From IMG/VR virus record IMGVR_UViG_3300012228_000010, positions 1 through 37,392 of that record: DNA of 37,392 nt. The stretch is one strand, 5' to 3'. The notes below the pieces were generated by a model. It saw nothing but the letters and a program-made list of their open reading frames with translations, had not been told where the DNA came from and ran no database searches. Origin of the DNA: a virus. Positions 37,392 through 37,392 of the stretch are shown here, piece by piece. Position 1 is the stretch's first letter. Each line of letters begins with the position of its first letter. The translations under genes were made by a program, and so were the position numbers.

Positions 37392-37392
37392 A
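37190..37392. repeat. CGACCN hexamer array, right end
   Basis: The same hexamer as at the left end, in the same orientation, over about 200 bases and less regular toward 37392 (GTCC, CATC and GATG variants). Together with the left array this suggests one array of at least 320 bases across the junction of a circular genome, or long terminal repeats of a linear one. Confidence 0.85.

Noticed and set aside
1-37392. CRISPR array or classical defence island
   Set aside because: The end arrays are gapless hexamers without spacers; no cas genes or known defence operons are visible.

Overview
The window looks like a nearly complete genome of a tailed double-stranded DNA phage (Caudoviricetes). It carries small and large terminase subunits, a portal, a scaffold, a major capsid protein, head-tail connectors, tail fibres and an endolysin. 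There is no tape-measure, tail-tube or sheath gene, and the late block ends in large putative internal or ejection proteins, so a short-tailed (podovirus) virion is the best reading. No integrase, DNA polymerase or helicase is seen, so replication probably depends on the host. Nothing fixes the host. All frames close with the standard code.

Almost every gene lies on the minus strand and is read from high to low coordinates; the clear exceptions are a methyltransferase (27048-27704) and a small membrane protein (33642-33830). Both ends of the window lie in the same hexameric CGACCN array in the same orientation. I infer a circular genome whose assembly was cut inside that array. On that reading the early operon starts at a promoter near 1.73 kb (ERF recombinase, two small genes). 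It then crosses the ends through a Gly-Arg repeat protein into the DIP1984-like gene, tRNA-like sequences and a run of small phage proteins (37-33 kb). A ParB-like protein, an SDR epimerase and a split transketolase interrupted by NinG follow (33-29 kb).

From about 29.4 kb comes the virion block: a zinc-finger/HEAR DNA-binding protein, small terminase, Fic protein, large terminase, portal, fibre genes, scaffold, capsid, a four-gene glycan cassette (FkbM methyltransferase, GT-A glycosyltransferase, HNH endonuclease, GT4 glycosyltransferase), connectors, ejection-type proteins, a possible holin and an M23 endolysin. It ends at a strong terminator at 2235-2297. The glycan genes in the late operon, with the separate epimerase, transketolase halves and TylF-like methyltransferase, suggest that the phage makes or modifies surface sugars, perhaps on its virion.

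Three things stand out. A complete class II tRNA-Tyr can be built only if its 3' part (36667-36734) and 5' part (36633-36657) are joined in the reverse of their genomic order, so the gene appears circularly permuted. Seven promoter-proximal genes have a -10 box only 5-7 bases before the start codon and no usable Shine-Dalgarno, which predicts leaderless mRNAs. The intergenic regions also hold several large structured elements (33380-33574, 35740-35849, 7491-7582) that no gene explains.
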